Source: Trema orientale (lineage: Eukaryota; Streptophyta; Magnoliopsida; Rosales; Cannabaceae). From it: a stretch of DNA of 64,000 bases. The number at the start of each line of letters is the position of its first letter. The first letter of the stretch is position 1. The stretch covers positions 332,075 to 396,074 of the forward strand of contig JXTC01000139.1 in assembly GCA_002914845.1 (NCBI GenBank), written 5' to 3'. Below the pieces are notes generated by a model. It made no database searches. It was not told where the DNA came from and saw nothing but the letters and a program-made list of their open reading frames with translations. The position numbers were made by a program, and so were the translations under genes. This document shows, piece after piece, positions 54,209 through 64,000 of the stretch.

Positions 54209-54552
54209 GCATTCCAGGCTTTATAAAAAAAAAGGTTTTGAGATAACAAATAGTTTTAACCTAAAAATCTTTCTCCAAGTCAATAAATAAAAATTACCAA
54301 AGTTATTTTCCTTTCCTCACTAGTCAAAGCATATTAAAATCTAAACAGTACTAGTTCTATCAAACAAATTTGAAGTGCACTAATATTTAGTGTTTGTTAT
54401 ATATAAAAAGTCACAAACTTATATGTAACGAATTAACAATGTAGTTAATCAGTAAGTTAATATAAGAATAAAATGCTACATATGTAATATTAGATAAGAA
54501 AGTGTGTCGTACCATATCATAAACATTGGAGATCAAATATGATCAATGATGA
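54209..54552. other. 3' flank of the MADS-box gene
   Basis: AT-rich sequence just downstream (minus-strand sense) of the MADS stop codon. It should include its 3' untranslated region. No separate gene. Confidence 0.5.
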
Positions 54553-55123
54553 TCAGTCAAGACTGTAATCCTGAAGGTTGGGCTGAGTGGGAAGGAGACG
54601 ATAGGGGTAGAAGCTTGGAGGTTGAAGAGTGGCCAACTGAAGCACACTGTTGGGCTGTTCTTCTCCAGCGAATGGGAATTGATCCAACACATTCACATTC
54701 ACATTCATATTCATATTCATATTCATATTCATATTCATATTCATATGATGATTTATATCAATTCTTCCGTCTTCTTCCATCTTCGACACGTTCATATTTG
54801 TCACCTGCTCCGCCTGATGATGATGATGCTCAAATGATGCAGCCGCTACCTGGTGCTCTTTTATCTATTAATTATCAATTATTTGTTATTAATACACATA
54901 ATGGAGATGCTTAATTAATAAACTTATTATAACACTTAAAACTAATTGATCATCGATCATGAGTTAATTAATCGACACTAATGTAGTTAAACCTGTATTT
55001 GCAGATATATACTCACCAGATGAAAGAGGTGTTCATTATCTTTTTCCAGCATCGTTTCCTAGTTGTGAACAACATGACCAGAAGGTTAAAATAACACACA
55101 CATATATATATATCAGTATTAAT

Positions 55124-55165
<42 letters not shown>

Positions 55166-57666
55166 ACATTTCACCTTTCTCTTGAGATTCTCTGTCTTCT
55201 GCTGTAAGAGATCGAACTGTGGTTCATAATGCAGAACGAAATTTCAAGTAATATTCATGATTTGAATTTTTCAAAGTAATGTTTATATATATATATGTAT
55301 GTATATAATCAAAGTAATGTCAATAAGTCTTTTTTAAATCATAATAGTAACTCGAGCATGAAGTTTCGTGTGTATAAAACTACTTTTCTTCGTTGCTTTT
55401 AGCCAGAGAGAGAAAAATTCATATCTTAGTTCAGCAATTCATGACAAAAACTATAGTTATGGTACTTGCACCGAAAAAGCAATGTGTCACATAGTTTGTA
55501 GAAATCAACTCTATTCTATAGACAACATACATACTATGTATTGAGGAGGATCGTACGTGAAACTGGGAAAAAAAAAAAAAAAACCAACAGATGTTCGTTA
55601 TATTGTATATCATATAACATAACAATATCTATTCGATTGGAGAATTAAAAATCGAGAATCTGAGAGAATAAGGTGAAAGTTGAGAATAATACCTTGCGAT
55701 TTCGGACTTTTTGGGTAGAATGCTCTAACATATCTTCGAGTTCATTCAGTTCTCCCAAACTTAATGAACTCAAATCCTCCCCAGTATAGCGTTGTAGACT
55801 CAGTTGAAGATTGTGGGTGTCGCTTTTGATTCTTCTCACTTCACCGCACAGTTGTTCCTACAAAAAAAAAAAAAAAAAAAAAAATCAAGTGAATATTTTT
55901 ATGCATAGTACTTTATCACTTGTGTAAGCAACATTTTAGAAAAATTGATATGGCTTATATAATTTATTGTACCATTTCACTTTGTTGCACAATCTGAGTT
56001 CCTGTTGCGAGCTGGTACCTCTTTATCATATTCTCCATGCTGTAAAATTAACAGTAAAACATGCATGAAACACAAAGTAGCAATAATTATTTAAATAATA
56101 CGTACTTAAAAACTTATATAAACCAATGCACTACAGAAATTATATGGTTCAATTTTTTTTATTAAAATAACATGAAGGATCATTTGTCCTCCCTCAAAAA
56201 AAAAAAAAAAAAAAGAAGAAAAGAAAAAAAAAAACAGAAATAATATTTTTTCATTCATAAAGAAATTGATCAAAAATAAAAATTCATTTTCGATTATTAC
56301 TATTTTTTCAAAGAAAGGATAAATCAATTAGCCAAGCCTACAGCTTTGTTCCTGTAAGACATTAGTTTACCTAATATAAATTCCATACAAATAAAAAAAA
56401 TGATAATTACAAAGTGTCTACTCGGAAAATAACTAGTTATCATGTTTTCTCTATAATGCAGATGAAGCAAATTCACTGGTCGATCCGTCAAAAAATAAAT
56501 TAATAAAATTCACTGGTCGAAGGTAAAATATTTCAAAAAATAAAATACAAGAGAAAAAATTAATTAAATTTAGATTAAATCATATGCTCCTCGTTGAGAA
56601 AGTCAATAGCAGGTATCTATAACGTAAAAATGAAAATCATGTTCGTTGAGTGACTTAATATACACAGATATATGCAATTATGCATGTATAAAATCATGTC
56701 TTCTTTTATAATTAGTTCAAATGAGGTGGGTACGTCAAACCAACTGGCCTTAATATATATATATATATACAATAGTATAAATGGCAGTCCCAAATTGTAA
56801 TAATGCTAGATTTTTTCAGTCCAAAGCCGACCAGTTAGCCAATCTAATGTACAAAAAAAGGGATTGGATTGGATAATTTTAAAGAAAATTATCGTGATTT
56901 ATGTAAATCGATTGAAATATGACCCTTAAAATGTGATATTTATTAAATCAATGGATAGGTAATTAAACTACAACTCTATAGAGAGAGAGAGAGAGAGTAT
57001 CTGTCCATTCAATGTTTGGGAGTTTGATCATCTCTGAAATTAACCATCATGACAAATTGAAAAATCAATTGCGCTCATATATATATGATAAGACCACAAT
57101 TTTTTAAGCATATCTAGTTAAACATCCACTCAATTAAGAGCTATATAAAATACTTTTGAACCTTAGGATATATTTAGAATCAAATTTCTAAACAAAATCG
57201 AAACCTAATTAATTCATTATCCGCTGGCCTTGTGATTCAAAAAATGTCATCATTGGTTTCTCTGTAAAATTACTTAAAATGGTTATTTTTCCTCTCCCTC
57301 TTTTGCTATGGACCATTTCCAAAAAAAGTTCAAAAATACAGAGAGAGAGAGAGAGTTGACTCAAAAAGACTATTCAAAGCAAAAACGCAAAAACCCTAGC
57401 TAGCTGCAAAATATAAACATTAAAGAGAAATTACAGATCATAATCAGAAATATAAATACATGTATATGTAAAATATACCTTGAAGTGTCACTGCAGTACT
57501 CATACAATTTGCCATTGCTGGAGAAGATGATGAGGCCGATCTGGGCATCACATAGCACAGAGAGCTCATGAGTCTTCTTGAGAAGCCCGGCTCGGCGTTT
57601 CGCAAAGGTGACTTGTCTTGTCGTTTTGTTCTCTATCCTAGCAATGGTTATCTTCCCACGTCCCAT
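54553..57666 (-). CDS. B-sister MIKC MADS-box factor (TT16/ABS/FBP24 type), six coding exons
   Basis: A predicted DNA-binding MADS-domain factor of the class that controls seed-coat (endothelium) differentiation and pigmentation in Arabidopsis (TT16/ABS). Minus-strand exons: 57479-57666, 55973-56039, 55693-55857, 55175-55216, 55017-55058 and 54553-54864. All junctions are GT-AG and in phase: 816 bp, 271 residues plus TGA. The MADS domain (residues 1-60) contains [20 protein letters not shown]. The I region follows. The K domain includes [20 protein letters not shown] and [20 protein letters not shown]. The C-terminus has [10 protein letters not shown], found in TT16, and [12 protein letters not shown], a PI-derived motif. 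The third exon (165 bp) covers what canonical MIKC genes usually split into about 62 and 100 bp. Oddities: HHHH and a Met-Asn run in the C-terminal domain. Intron 1 (1.4 kb) is the longest. A TATA box and CArG boxes lie upstream. Confidence 0.95.
54691..54744. repeat. Coding hexamer repeat (ATTCAY)9
   Basis: Two ATTCAC then seven ATTCAT units on the plus strand. Read on the minus strand within the last MADS exon, they encode an alternating Met-Asn then Val-Asn run. Six-base units keep the frame whatever the copy number. Confidence 0.95.
55124..55162. repeat. (GT)n(GA)n microsatellite in a MADS intron
   Basis: A GT run followed by a GA run inside the intron between exons at 55017-55058 and 55175-55216. 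It lies only about a dozen bases from the exon at 55175, on its donor side. Confidence 0.9.
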
Positions 57667-58170
57667 TCTTAATCCTTTCTGCGTTCTAGCTAGTAATTAA
57701 TTAATTAATTAATTAAGGAAAAAAGGTGCCAAAGAGAAAATTGTGATGATCAGTAATACTAAATCAAGAAGGGAAAAAGATAATAATAATAATAAAAGAA
57801 CACAACAAATATATCACTAATTTCTAAATTAAAACGCATAAGCATATATAGGTTATAGTACTTAATGGAAAAGAAAATAATTGTGTAATAAAACATGGAG
57901 TTGTTCATATTTAGGATAAAACATGCTATATAGCTAGTATATACTTCTTTTTTCGCCTTGGATGAAATTAAATGAAGATCACTTGTAGGAACTGTTTTTA
58001 TGATTGGAAACTTGTTTTTGTTTCTGGAGAAAAACAAAAATAAAATAAATTGTATGTTTTAGAAAATAAAGAAATAAAGCTAAAGGAAGAGAAGTGGAGA
58101 GAAGGGGGTTTACTCAGATATTGCAGTATCCACTACCCTAAGCTCCTCAGTAGTCTCTGTTTGGTTTGCT
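57667..58170 (-). other. 5' leader of the MADS gene, probably with an intron
   Basis: Directly before the ATG the minus strand reads CTAGCTAG/AACGCAGAAAGG, a plausible acceptor, and near 58112 there is a donor-like ATCTGA/GTAAAC. A leader intron of about 430 bp is therefore possible. The transcription start is estimated from the TATA box. Confidence 0.45.
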
Positions 58171-58199
58171 TGTATTGATTAGAATTTTGGGATGAAAGC

Positions 58200-58207
58200 T
58201 TTTTATA
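58200..58207 (-). promoter_or_regulatory. TATA box of the MADS gene
   Basis: The minus strand reads TATAAAAA within CTACTATAAAAAGCTTTC. It lies about 530 bp upstream of the ATG, which fits a leader of about 500 bp with an intron. Confidence 0.6.
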
Positions 58208-58877
58208 GTAGCGTGAGCTGGCCAAGTCTATATACAATATTTAGCTAAATCCACCTTGTAAGATAGCCCAGCCTTTTCATCAATATTACGAATATGCTTC
58301 TCTAACTCAATTACTTAAAGTAGACAGAGAATAAAGATGATTGTATTTGCATAATTAGTTTTATTTCTACCAAAAACTAAAACTCTCAATCAGTCAGAAT
58401 GATTTCTTTTTTAAACATATATAAAAATAAAAACTTGATGGAGAAGCATCAGCCACAATACTTACTATCCTCACGGGAAAAAATAAAGCCTTACTATAAC
58501 TTATGAAAGCAAATTAAAATTGTAATTAACATGAATTCAGATTGCTAATATGTCTCGTTTTTCAACAAATTTAATTTCAAGGATAAATACTAACCGTCGG
58601 GAGTGTTAATTTTCAAAGCTAATTACATGATTAAAGGTTAGCTAAATATCTACCTCTTTTTTCTGATCATGTTTTGGGTTAGGCCCTTTCTCTCTGTACA
58701 TGAATACTTGTTAAACAAATTAAATATCAATCGATCTTCTTAATTTCCAGGTGCGTTCATCGATGGTAAATAAACATATTACAAAGTAACACTTGGGAGA
58801 ACATAGACTGAAACTGAAATGAACAACTATATCATTAATTAGCTAGAGAAAGAGAAATGAAACAAAATTATACTAAT
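58208..58877. other. Upstream region of the MADS gene
   Basis: AT-rich and non-coding. I see no clear MADS binding site in this proximal part. Confidence 0.45.
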
Positions 58878-59181
58878 GCACCAAAAAGTTATTTGGTGTG
58901 ATGATATATAAAACCCTTGGGCAATTTCCTCTCGCTTTCTCTATCTACGTCACGTTGTTGACCAAAATTATTGTGGTCTCATCTTAATAGTGTGGCTTTA
59001 TCAATTTTGCTAAATTGGAAGAGTTCACCAAATAAGGAAAGTTCTCTGAACCCTTGCCAGCAAACCCTTTTAGTAATGGAAAAAGTGCATGAATCACTTG
59101 TGATTTGGGAGCTCTGTATTTTAACTTTAAAGTGGAGTTTGATGACTTACTGATCATAGCAACAAATTCATGTGGAATGCT
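58878..59181. repeat. Upstream duplication, copy 1
   Basis: Similar over about 300 bp, in the same orientation, to 60364-60685. Shared blocks include 'gttgttgacca', 'atcttaata', 'accaaataaggaaagttctct' and 'ttgtgattt', with 'atgctaa' or 'atgctat' at the end. Non-coding. Confidence 0.8.
59028..59037. promoter_or_regulatory. CArG box in copy 1
   Basis: CCAAATAAGG fits the CC(A/T)6GG consensus bound by MADS-domain proteins. It lies about 860 bp upstream of the estimated MADS transcription start. Confidence 0.6.
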
Positions 59182-60363
59182 ATTTAATTAAAAATCTAAA
59201 ATATTTTATATATGATATTCCTGCAGTAATCAGTGATCATTATAATTAGTATAGGAATTATTGAAAAAGCTCTTTTAATTTGTTTATCGAAAAAAAAAAA
59301 TTTACTAACACATTTCATCGGCACGTAGGCCGTAGCACATGGAAGGTAGGGAAAAAAAAAAGGGAAAACCTGGAAAAATTTACTAACTCATGATTCACGT
59401 AAACCAGGAAAAGAATAGGAAACATATTTCTGCTATAAAGATTATAATGTAATGTGTGTTTTTTTATTTTTATTTTATCTTTGAAGGAAGTTTTCTTTTT
59501 TTCTAAATTATAGAATAGAAAATAATTAATGAAGTTCACATAAAGAAAAAATAAATAAATAAAAACAACAAGAAATATACGTCTATAATTTTAATATTTA
59601 TGTTTCTTTTTCTTTTGGGGGGAACAAATAAAAGGAGGAAAATATCAAAATTCAAATTCTAAGGACACATCCCAAGTTGGTTAAATGAAAGCCACTAACT
59701 ATTTAAAACGCCTAAACATATTCTGGTCATGGAGAGACCCGAGATTGTGATAAATGATCAGGTTAATTGGAGAAGGGGTTTACACATTGAAAAAACCCTT
59801 CTATATTGAGCTCATTTCATTCACCTTAGAAGATACATATTAAGCAACCAGTATGCCTCTCTATCTCTCTCTAATGAGTCTTAATTACTACGGAAAAAAA
59901 TAAATCGGTCAGTCAGAATATGTGAATTTATAATTAATATATAAGAAAAAAAATGAAACCTTTTATACTAGTTATAAAGAAAACTTGTGTTTTAATTCAT
60001 AAATGTAACTAATGTATATTGAAAGTAATTAGTTGTAACTAAATGTACTTACAAATGTTTTTAGTGTGACTAACAGGATAATAAAGAAAAAAAAATTGTG
60101 CTTAAATATTATCTCCAACTCTTTTTTTCAAAGCAAAACATCAAAATTGGGTATTTTCTCCAACTAATTAATATCAATAGATCATCTTAATACTTTCTAG
60201 GATACACATCAAAAGTAAATAAAACAAATCAATATTGTATTATTTAACTAGTTTAATACTTAATCTTTGACACTGAAATTAACATTTCACAATAAACTGT
60301 TGAGTAAACAAATATCATGTGTACCAATTTAAAAAAGAAAAAACGTACGAAATAATGGATGCT
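59182..60363. other. Spacer between the duplicated blocks
   Basis: AT-rich, no gene or recognised transposon. Confidence 0.45.
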
Positions 60364-60685
60364 GCAACCAAACTGTAATTTGGCATTACATAGTGATAGT
60401 TCCTCGGCATTTTCCTCTCTCTCTCTCTCTCTCTCTCAAATTGTTTGTTGACCAGTACGATAGTCTTATCTTAATAACCAAGCTAGCACTAGCTGTGGCT
60501 CTATCAAATTTGCCAATGTGGGAAATAATACCAAATAAGGAAAGTTCTCTAAACTCTATATGGCTAACCCTATTGGAAATGGACAATGCATGATTCATGA
60601 ATTGCTGATTCGCTTATTGTGATTTGGAGTGGTTGTTGACTTAGTGATCATTAACTTGAGCATCAAATCATATGAAATGCTAACA
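60364..60685. repeat. Upstream duplication, copy 2
   Basis: Partner of 58878-59181. It has a CT microsatellite at 60415-60437 where copy 1 has 'tctcgctttctctatct'. Confidence 0.8.
60531..60540. promoter_or_regulatory. CArG box in copy 2
   Basis: The same CCAAATAAGG within the shared core 'accaaataaggaaagttctct', the longest fully conserved stretch between the two copies. Confidence 0.55.
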
Positions 60686-61232
60686 GGTAAGAATAAAATA
60701 TTGACATCAAAACCTTTTAATCGAAAAACTAAAAACATAAAATGGGATATTTCTTTTGAGCTCATGCGAGAAATTTGATCACTTTATAAAATGTTACCAA
60801 AAATGTTCAGGCGACATCGAACTATGCATACGAAAAGTGTGGGAACGTGACAGAAGGCCGATTTATTGCTAATACGGTAATTTTACAACACAATTTTTGT
60901 GTTGCTAAGGGTCTAGGGATATGCAGAGAAAAAAATGTATTGTAGTGTTGCTACAACAATTTTTTCTCTACAAGTTTTCTATTGATAATGTATGTGAAAA
61001 AATAAAAACATTCCTAAACAACATCGACAGTAATACAACACAGAGCATGGATTCACTTAATTATGATATATATGGAGCATTAAACAGGTCAATGTATAAT
61101 TCGAGATACCAAACTAACTTAGACATCGTTTACAACAATAGCCATTAAGATGCTATTCTTCTTACCACCGAAATTGGTCCCCAAACAGGAAGAATAATGC
61201 TAATCGATGGAAGGATACTCTCACAACATGAC
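60686..61232. other. Intergenic DNA
   Basis: No gene recognised. An open stretch at 60921-61148 does not start at ATG and has no motif I know. Confidence 0.4.
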
Positions 61233-61418
61233 CTATACTGTGACATAACTAATAGGATTAGCATTCCGTGTTAATATATTCCCTGCTTTATCAAGACGGA
61301 AGATCACGTCATTTAAACAAGATGAACTCCATTTAGGCATTCCATCAAACATATGGCGTGTATTTATTCCTTTGTCATCAAAATTGATATCAAAGAAATT
61401 CTTGAAGCGAAAAATTAC
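61233..61418 (-). pseudogene. Unidentified exon-like stretch
   Basis: A minus-strand frame of 61 codons ends at a TAG at 61233-61235 and begins just after an acceptor-like TTTAG at about 61419. It includes MFDGMPKWSSSCLNDVIFRL and NANPISYVTV. The composition (Trp, Cys, Arg, balanced) is unlike the Phe/Lys/Ile-rich chance frames around it. I do not recognise the family. It may be a last exon or an exon relic. Confidence 0.35.
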
Positions 61419-62718
61419 CTAAATAGATGATTTGAATAAAATCTTCGGATCGAAATCAAAGTAGTCCGCTGAACATTCCAAACCCTAAATCCAAATCCAT
61501 CACTTATTCTAATTAGCTTGATAAAAAATACTTGCGACCACATAGTTGTGTACAATTATATCAGTGAAAAGAAAAAATAACAATGAAATATGTGTAATAA
61601 ATACGTTACCATATATTTGAGTGAATCTCGAAACATATTTTATAAATAATTTATCGTTAGATCGTACTTCAGCAATGTTACACGTTTGTGAAGTTGCATA
61701 TGATAAATAATATATAGAAATACGTGTATGTTTTATATGTGTGCATTTTTGTATGTACATTCTAGTAATATTTGTGTTTCTAAATTTTTCTTGGGTACCG
61801 TGTATGTTCATGAACTACTACTCTTGTACTATTTCAAGTGTCTGAACATATCATATTAGAATAAAACATATATGTATTTGTATGTATGTATATATATGCA
61901 TTATTCAATTGAAGCCTAATTCATATGGTCCATATCCAGTTGTGATGATTATTATTCTTCATATCTTTCTAAAACAAACCCTATATGCATATTGTAACTC
62001 CCTATTTCCGAATCTAGATTAACCCAGGTTTAAATGTTTTGTCCGCCCCTTTTCCTCGCCTCGTATGGCAAAGAGCTATCAGTCAATATCATTTTCTTCA
62101 ATTATTACATCCGTACAAAAGGCACTACCAAAAAATCGTCAAATGCGCTGCAATTACAAATTTAAATTAAACTTTCAAATTCAGGCCTGTTGAGGGAGGT
62201 TATATCAACAGAAATAATGATCGGATTAGCAAACAAACAGAATCTCGCCAAAGTACATGCAATGATTGACAGAAAAATAAATAGAGAATAAATTTATAAT
62301 GGTTCAGCCCAAAAAAAATGACCTACATTCACTTTAATTTTACAAAGCAAGAGAACGTCTGTGAATTGCCATGAAAAATATGGCTTAGGACTCTTATCTA
62401 TATGAGGAGAGTTCTAATCGTTTATAATTACATGTACTGTCTCGGGTGGCATAATTATCTTAAAATAATAAAATAATTATAAATAAATAATAATTATCTA
62501 AATCTTATTTGAATTATCATCTTCTACAAAAATCCGTTGTAGTTGCACATATTTTTTTTAGAATTTCAGCATACTTAATCTTCTTCTAGCTTGTTTCTCA
62601 ATGTGCATGCAAATTTTAATGAGCTTCAATGAGCTAGCAAGTTTATCGTGAGCTAGCTAGTTTTCACTCAACTGAGGTGCTCTCATAAAATTAGTGACCA
62701 ATTTGCTTACCATTAATA
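61419..62718. other. Intergenic DNA
   Basis: AT-rich. The 62230-62525 stretch looks like degenerate transposon sequence. No gene. Confidence 0.4.
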
Positions 62719-63186
62719 ATGAGCTCGCTAGTTGAGTTTGCATGCACATTTCTTGTTGTCAGTGTAAAATCTGGAATTAAAAAGAGGCAAAAAGGACTTT
62801 TGACTGGTAAAAACGGTAAAAGTGTTAAAAACTTATCAGAGATGAATTTTGACGTGCAACCACTTGGAGATGGTCGGCGACGACGAAAGAAGACCACACT
62901 TGCTGGAGGTGTCGAAATCAGGGGTTGGACATCGCGCCGGTGGCCAGAAAACCGCGTTGGAGGCGGAAACTTCGCGGGGCCGCTGCAGCGTCGTCCGACG
63001 TTGAAATGGGGCGGAACCGGTAGCGTTGGCTTCATCAGCAGCAGCTCTTCAATGCAAGCTAGCACGTGGGCCGAGACAGACGGCGGTGGCAGTGCGGCGG
63101 AGCTGGTCAAATTCGTCAGTTTTCTCTCTTTTTCTCTCTTTTCCTCAAGCTTTCTTGCTGGAATTGGGCTTCTAGGGGGTTTTTAA
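62719..63186 (+). other. GC-rich island open on both strands
   Basis: The plus strand has a 155-codon frame and the minus strand a 139-codon frame across the same DNA (minus 62691-63110). Both are Arg/Gly/Ser/Pro-rich (plus: DGRRRRKKTTLAGG) and neither matches a family I know. The frame on the plus strand has no ATG at its very start. Closely followed by a gypsy LTR, it is probably a GC-rich non-coding part of that retroelement family. Confidence 0.35.
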
Positions 63187-63189
63187 ATA

Positions 63190-64000
63190 ATTTCTGGGCA
63201 TTGTAACAAATAATTAGAATTTTTTAGATTTTTTTCTTTATTTAAATCTGAAAATACATATTTACAATTGTAAAAAAGTGATATTTACCTAATTATTTTA
63301 GTTAAGTAATTTATTTACCCATGGTAAATATATGAGGTGAAAGAGGGTTAAAAATTATGAATAATTATGATTAGTAAAAGTAAAAACAGTAATCATAAGT
63401 GTGGTAAATAGTAAATAGAATAAGAAGATATTTTTCTAATTATTTACAAAAAGTGGTATTATTGTAATTCTCGGATATTTGAGTGTAACTTATGCTAGAG
63501 ACCTCGAAACTGAGTTCTGACTTCGAATTTGGACTCAATGAGGTTGAGACATGAATTTTGATATAAAATACCACTATGTTTCGTTGTGGAATGAAAATTA
63601 AAATTTCGTGGCATAAATTGCATCGTTTTGTATGCCACAGACTGATCCCGCATCGAGACCTATTTTTGACAAGGTATATATCCGACTTAGTATTTTTGAG
63701 TGCCCTGAATTTAGTGGTAATCTCTGAATCTGCATTTGAAAGTCCGGTTGAAAAGTCACTTTTTCAAGTGGACTTACCGGGAACCGAAAACTACCGTTTA
63801 AGCACCTGATTGACCAACGAGGGATTGTTCAAGCGTCATTGGCATGGTATTACTACTATATCAAGGTAGGAGTTCGATTACCTGACTTTTATATCTGTTT
63901 TAGATTTTAATTGTATTAAAATCTATTTATTAAAAATCGTGATTTTACAATGATTTGGTTAATTGATATAAATTGTTGGATTATACTAGAATTAGATTGT
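63190..64000 (+). repeat. Ty3/gypsy LTR, continues beyond the window
   Basis: The 63430-63880 part aligns with 2340-2830. The order of blocks is the same, so the orientation is plus. The right edge lies outside the window and the left edge is uncertain. Confidence 0.6.

Noticed and set aside
54546-54914. 122-codon plus-strand frame with [10 protein letters not shown]
   Set aside because: It is the antisense reading of the last MADS exon with its hexamer repeat.
57400-57478. MADS frame continuing past TSSRY into IHVFIF
   Set aside because: The open frame runs into intron 1; a donor at 57478 and the in-phase next exon show the coding part ends at 57479.
62719-63186. A true 155-residue gene
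   Set aside because: No known domain, no clear ATG at the frame start, open on both strands, next to an LTR; kept only as an observation.

Overview
This is a eudicot plant nuclear window: AT-rich, with spliced plant genes, plant-type CACTA, hAT and Mutator-like transposons, and Ty1/copia and Ty3/gypsy fragments. I cannot fix the species. One run of N (33844-34537) is an assembly gap. Most of the sequence is old, nested transposon material. Only two loci look like intact genes, both on the minus strand.

Gene 1 is the delta subunit of the COPI coatomer (coding span 11246-16833, 5' leader to about 18010). I rebuilt eleven coding exons with GT-AG borders and matching phases, giving 526 residues. 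About 1.5 kb beyond its 3' end lies a rearranged, inverted partial copy that still carries intron sequence (9319-9715, plus strand). Gene 2 is a MIKC-type MADS-box gene of the B-sister (TT16/ABS/FBP24) class, 54553-57666. Six coding exons give 271 residues, with an apparently fused K-domain exon and a Met-Asn repeat in the C-terminal domain. Its upstream region holds two diverged copies of a block of about 300 bp, each keeping the same perfect CArG box.

Layout. 1-9000: gypsy LTR and broken gag, a CACTA element, and a short non-autonomous LTR element with intact target-site duplication. 9.3-18.0 kb: coatomer pseudogene and gene. 18.4-19.0 kb: hAT element with 8-bp duplication. 19.3-24.4 kb: gypsy-like remnant with GC-rich phrase repeats, then an LTR fragment. 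25.2-27.6 kb: foldback element broken by two insertions. 29.0-33.0 kb: solo LTR with 5-bp duplication, holding a CACTA element. 35.0-36.25 kb: 1.2-kb foldback. 36.3-37.9 kb: MITEs and a LINE/SINE-like insertion. 38.3-42.1 kb: long LTR, primer-binding site and leader with tandem repeats. 43.7-46.3 kb: broken copia gag-protease and an LTR carrying a MITE. 47.2-49.6 kb: pseudogene fragments of two unrelated fatty-acid elongase families (ELO and 3-ketoacyl-CoA synthase) around a tandem array. 49.86-51.64 kb: CACTA element with 3-bp duplication. 53.7-54.2 kb: duplicated MITE-like block. 54.5-58.2 kb: MADS gene. 58.2-64.0 kb: upstream duplication, orphan open stretches and a second gypsy LTR.

The two intact genes have no evident functional link: one is housekeeping vesicle transport, the other a predicted seed-coat/ovule transcription factor. 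I found no bona fide new biological system. The best leads are the CArG-containing duplication upstream of the B-sister gene, the foldbacks as possible small-RNA sources, the coatomer pseudogene, and the adjacent elongase fragments.
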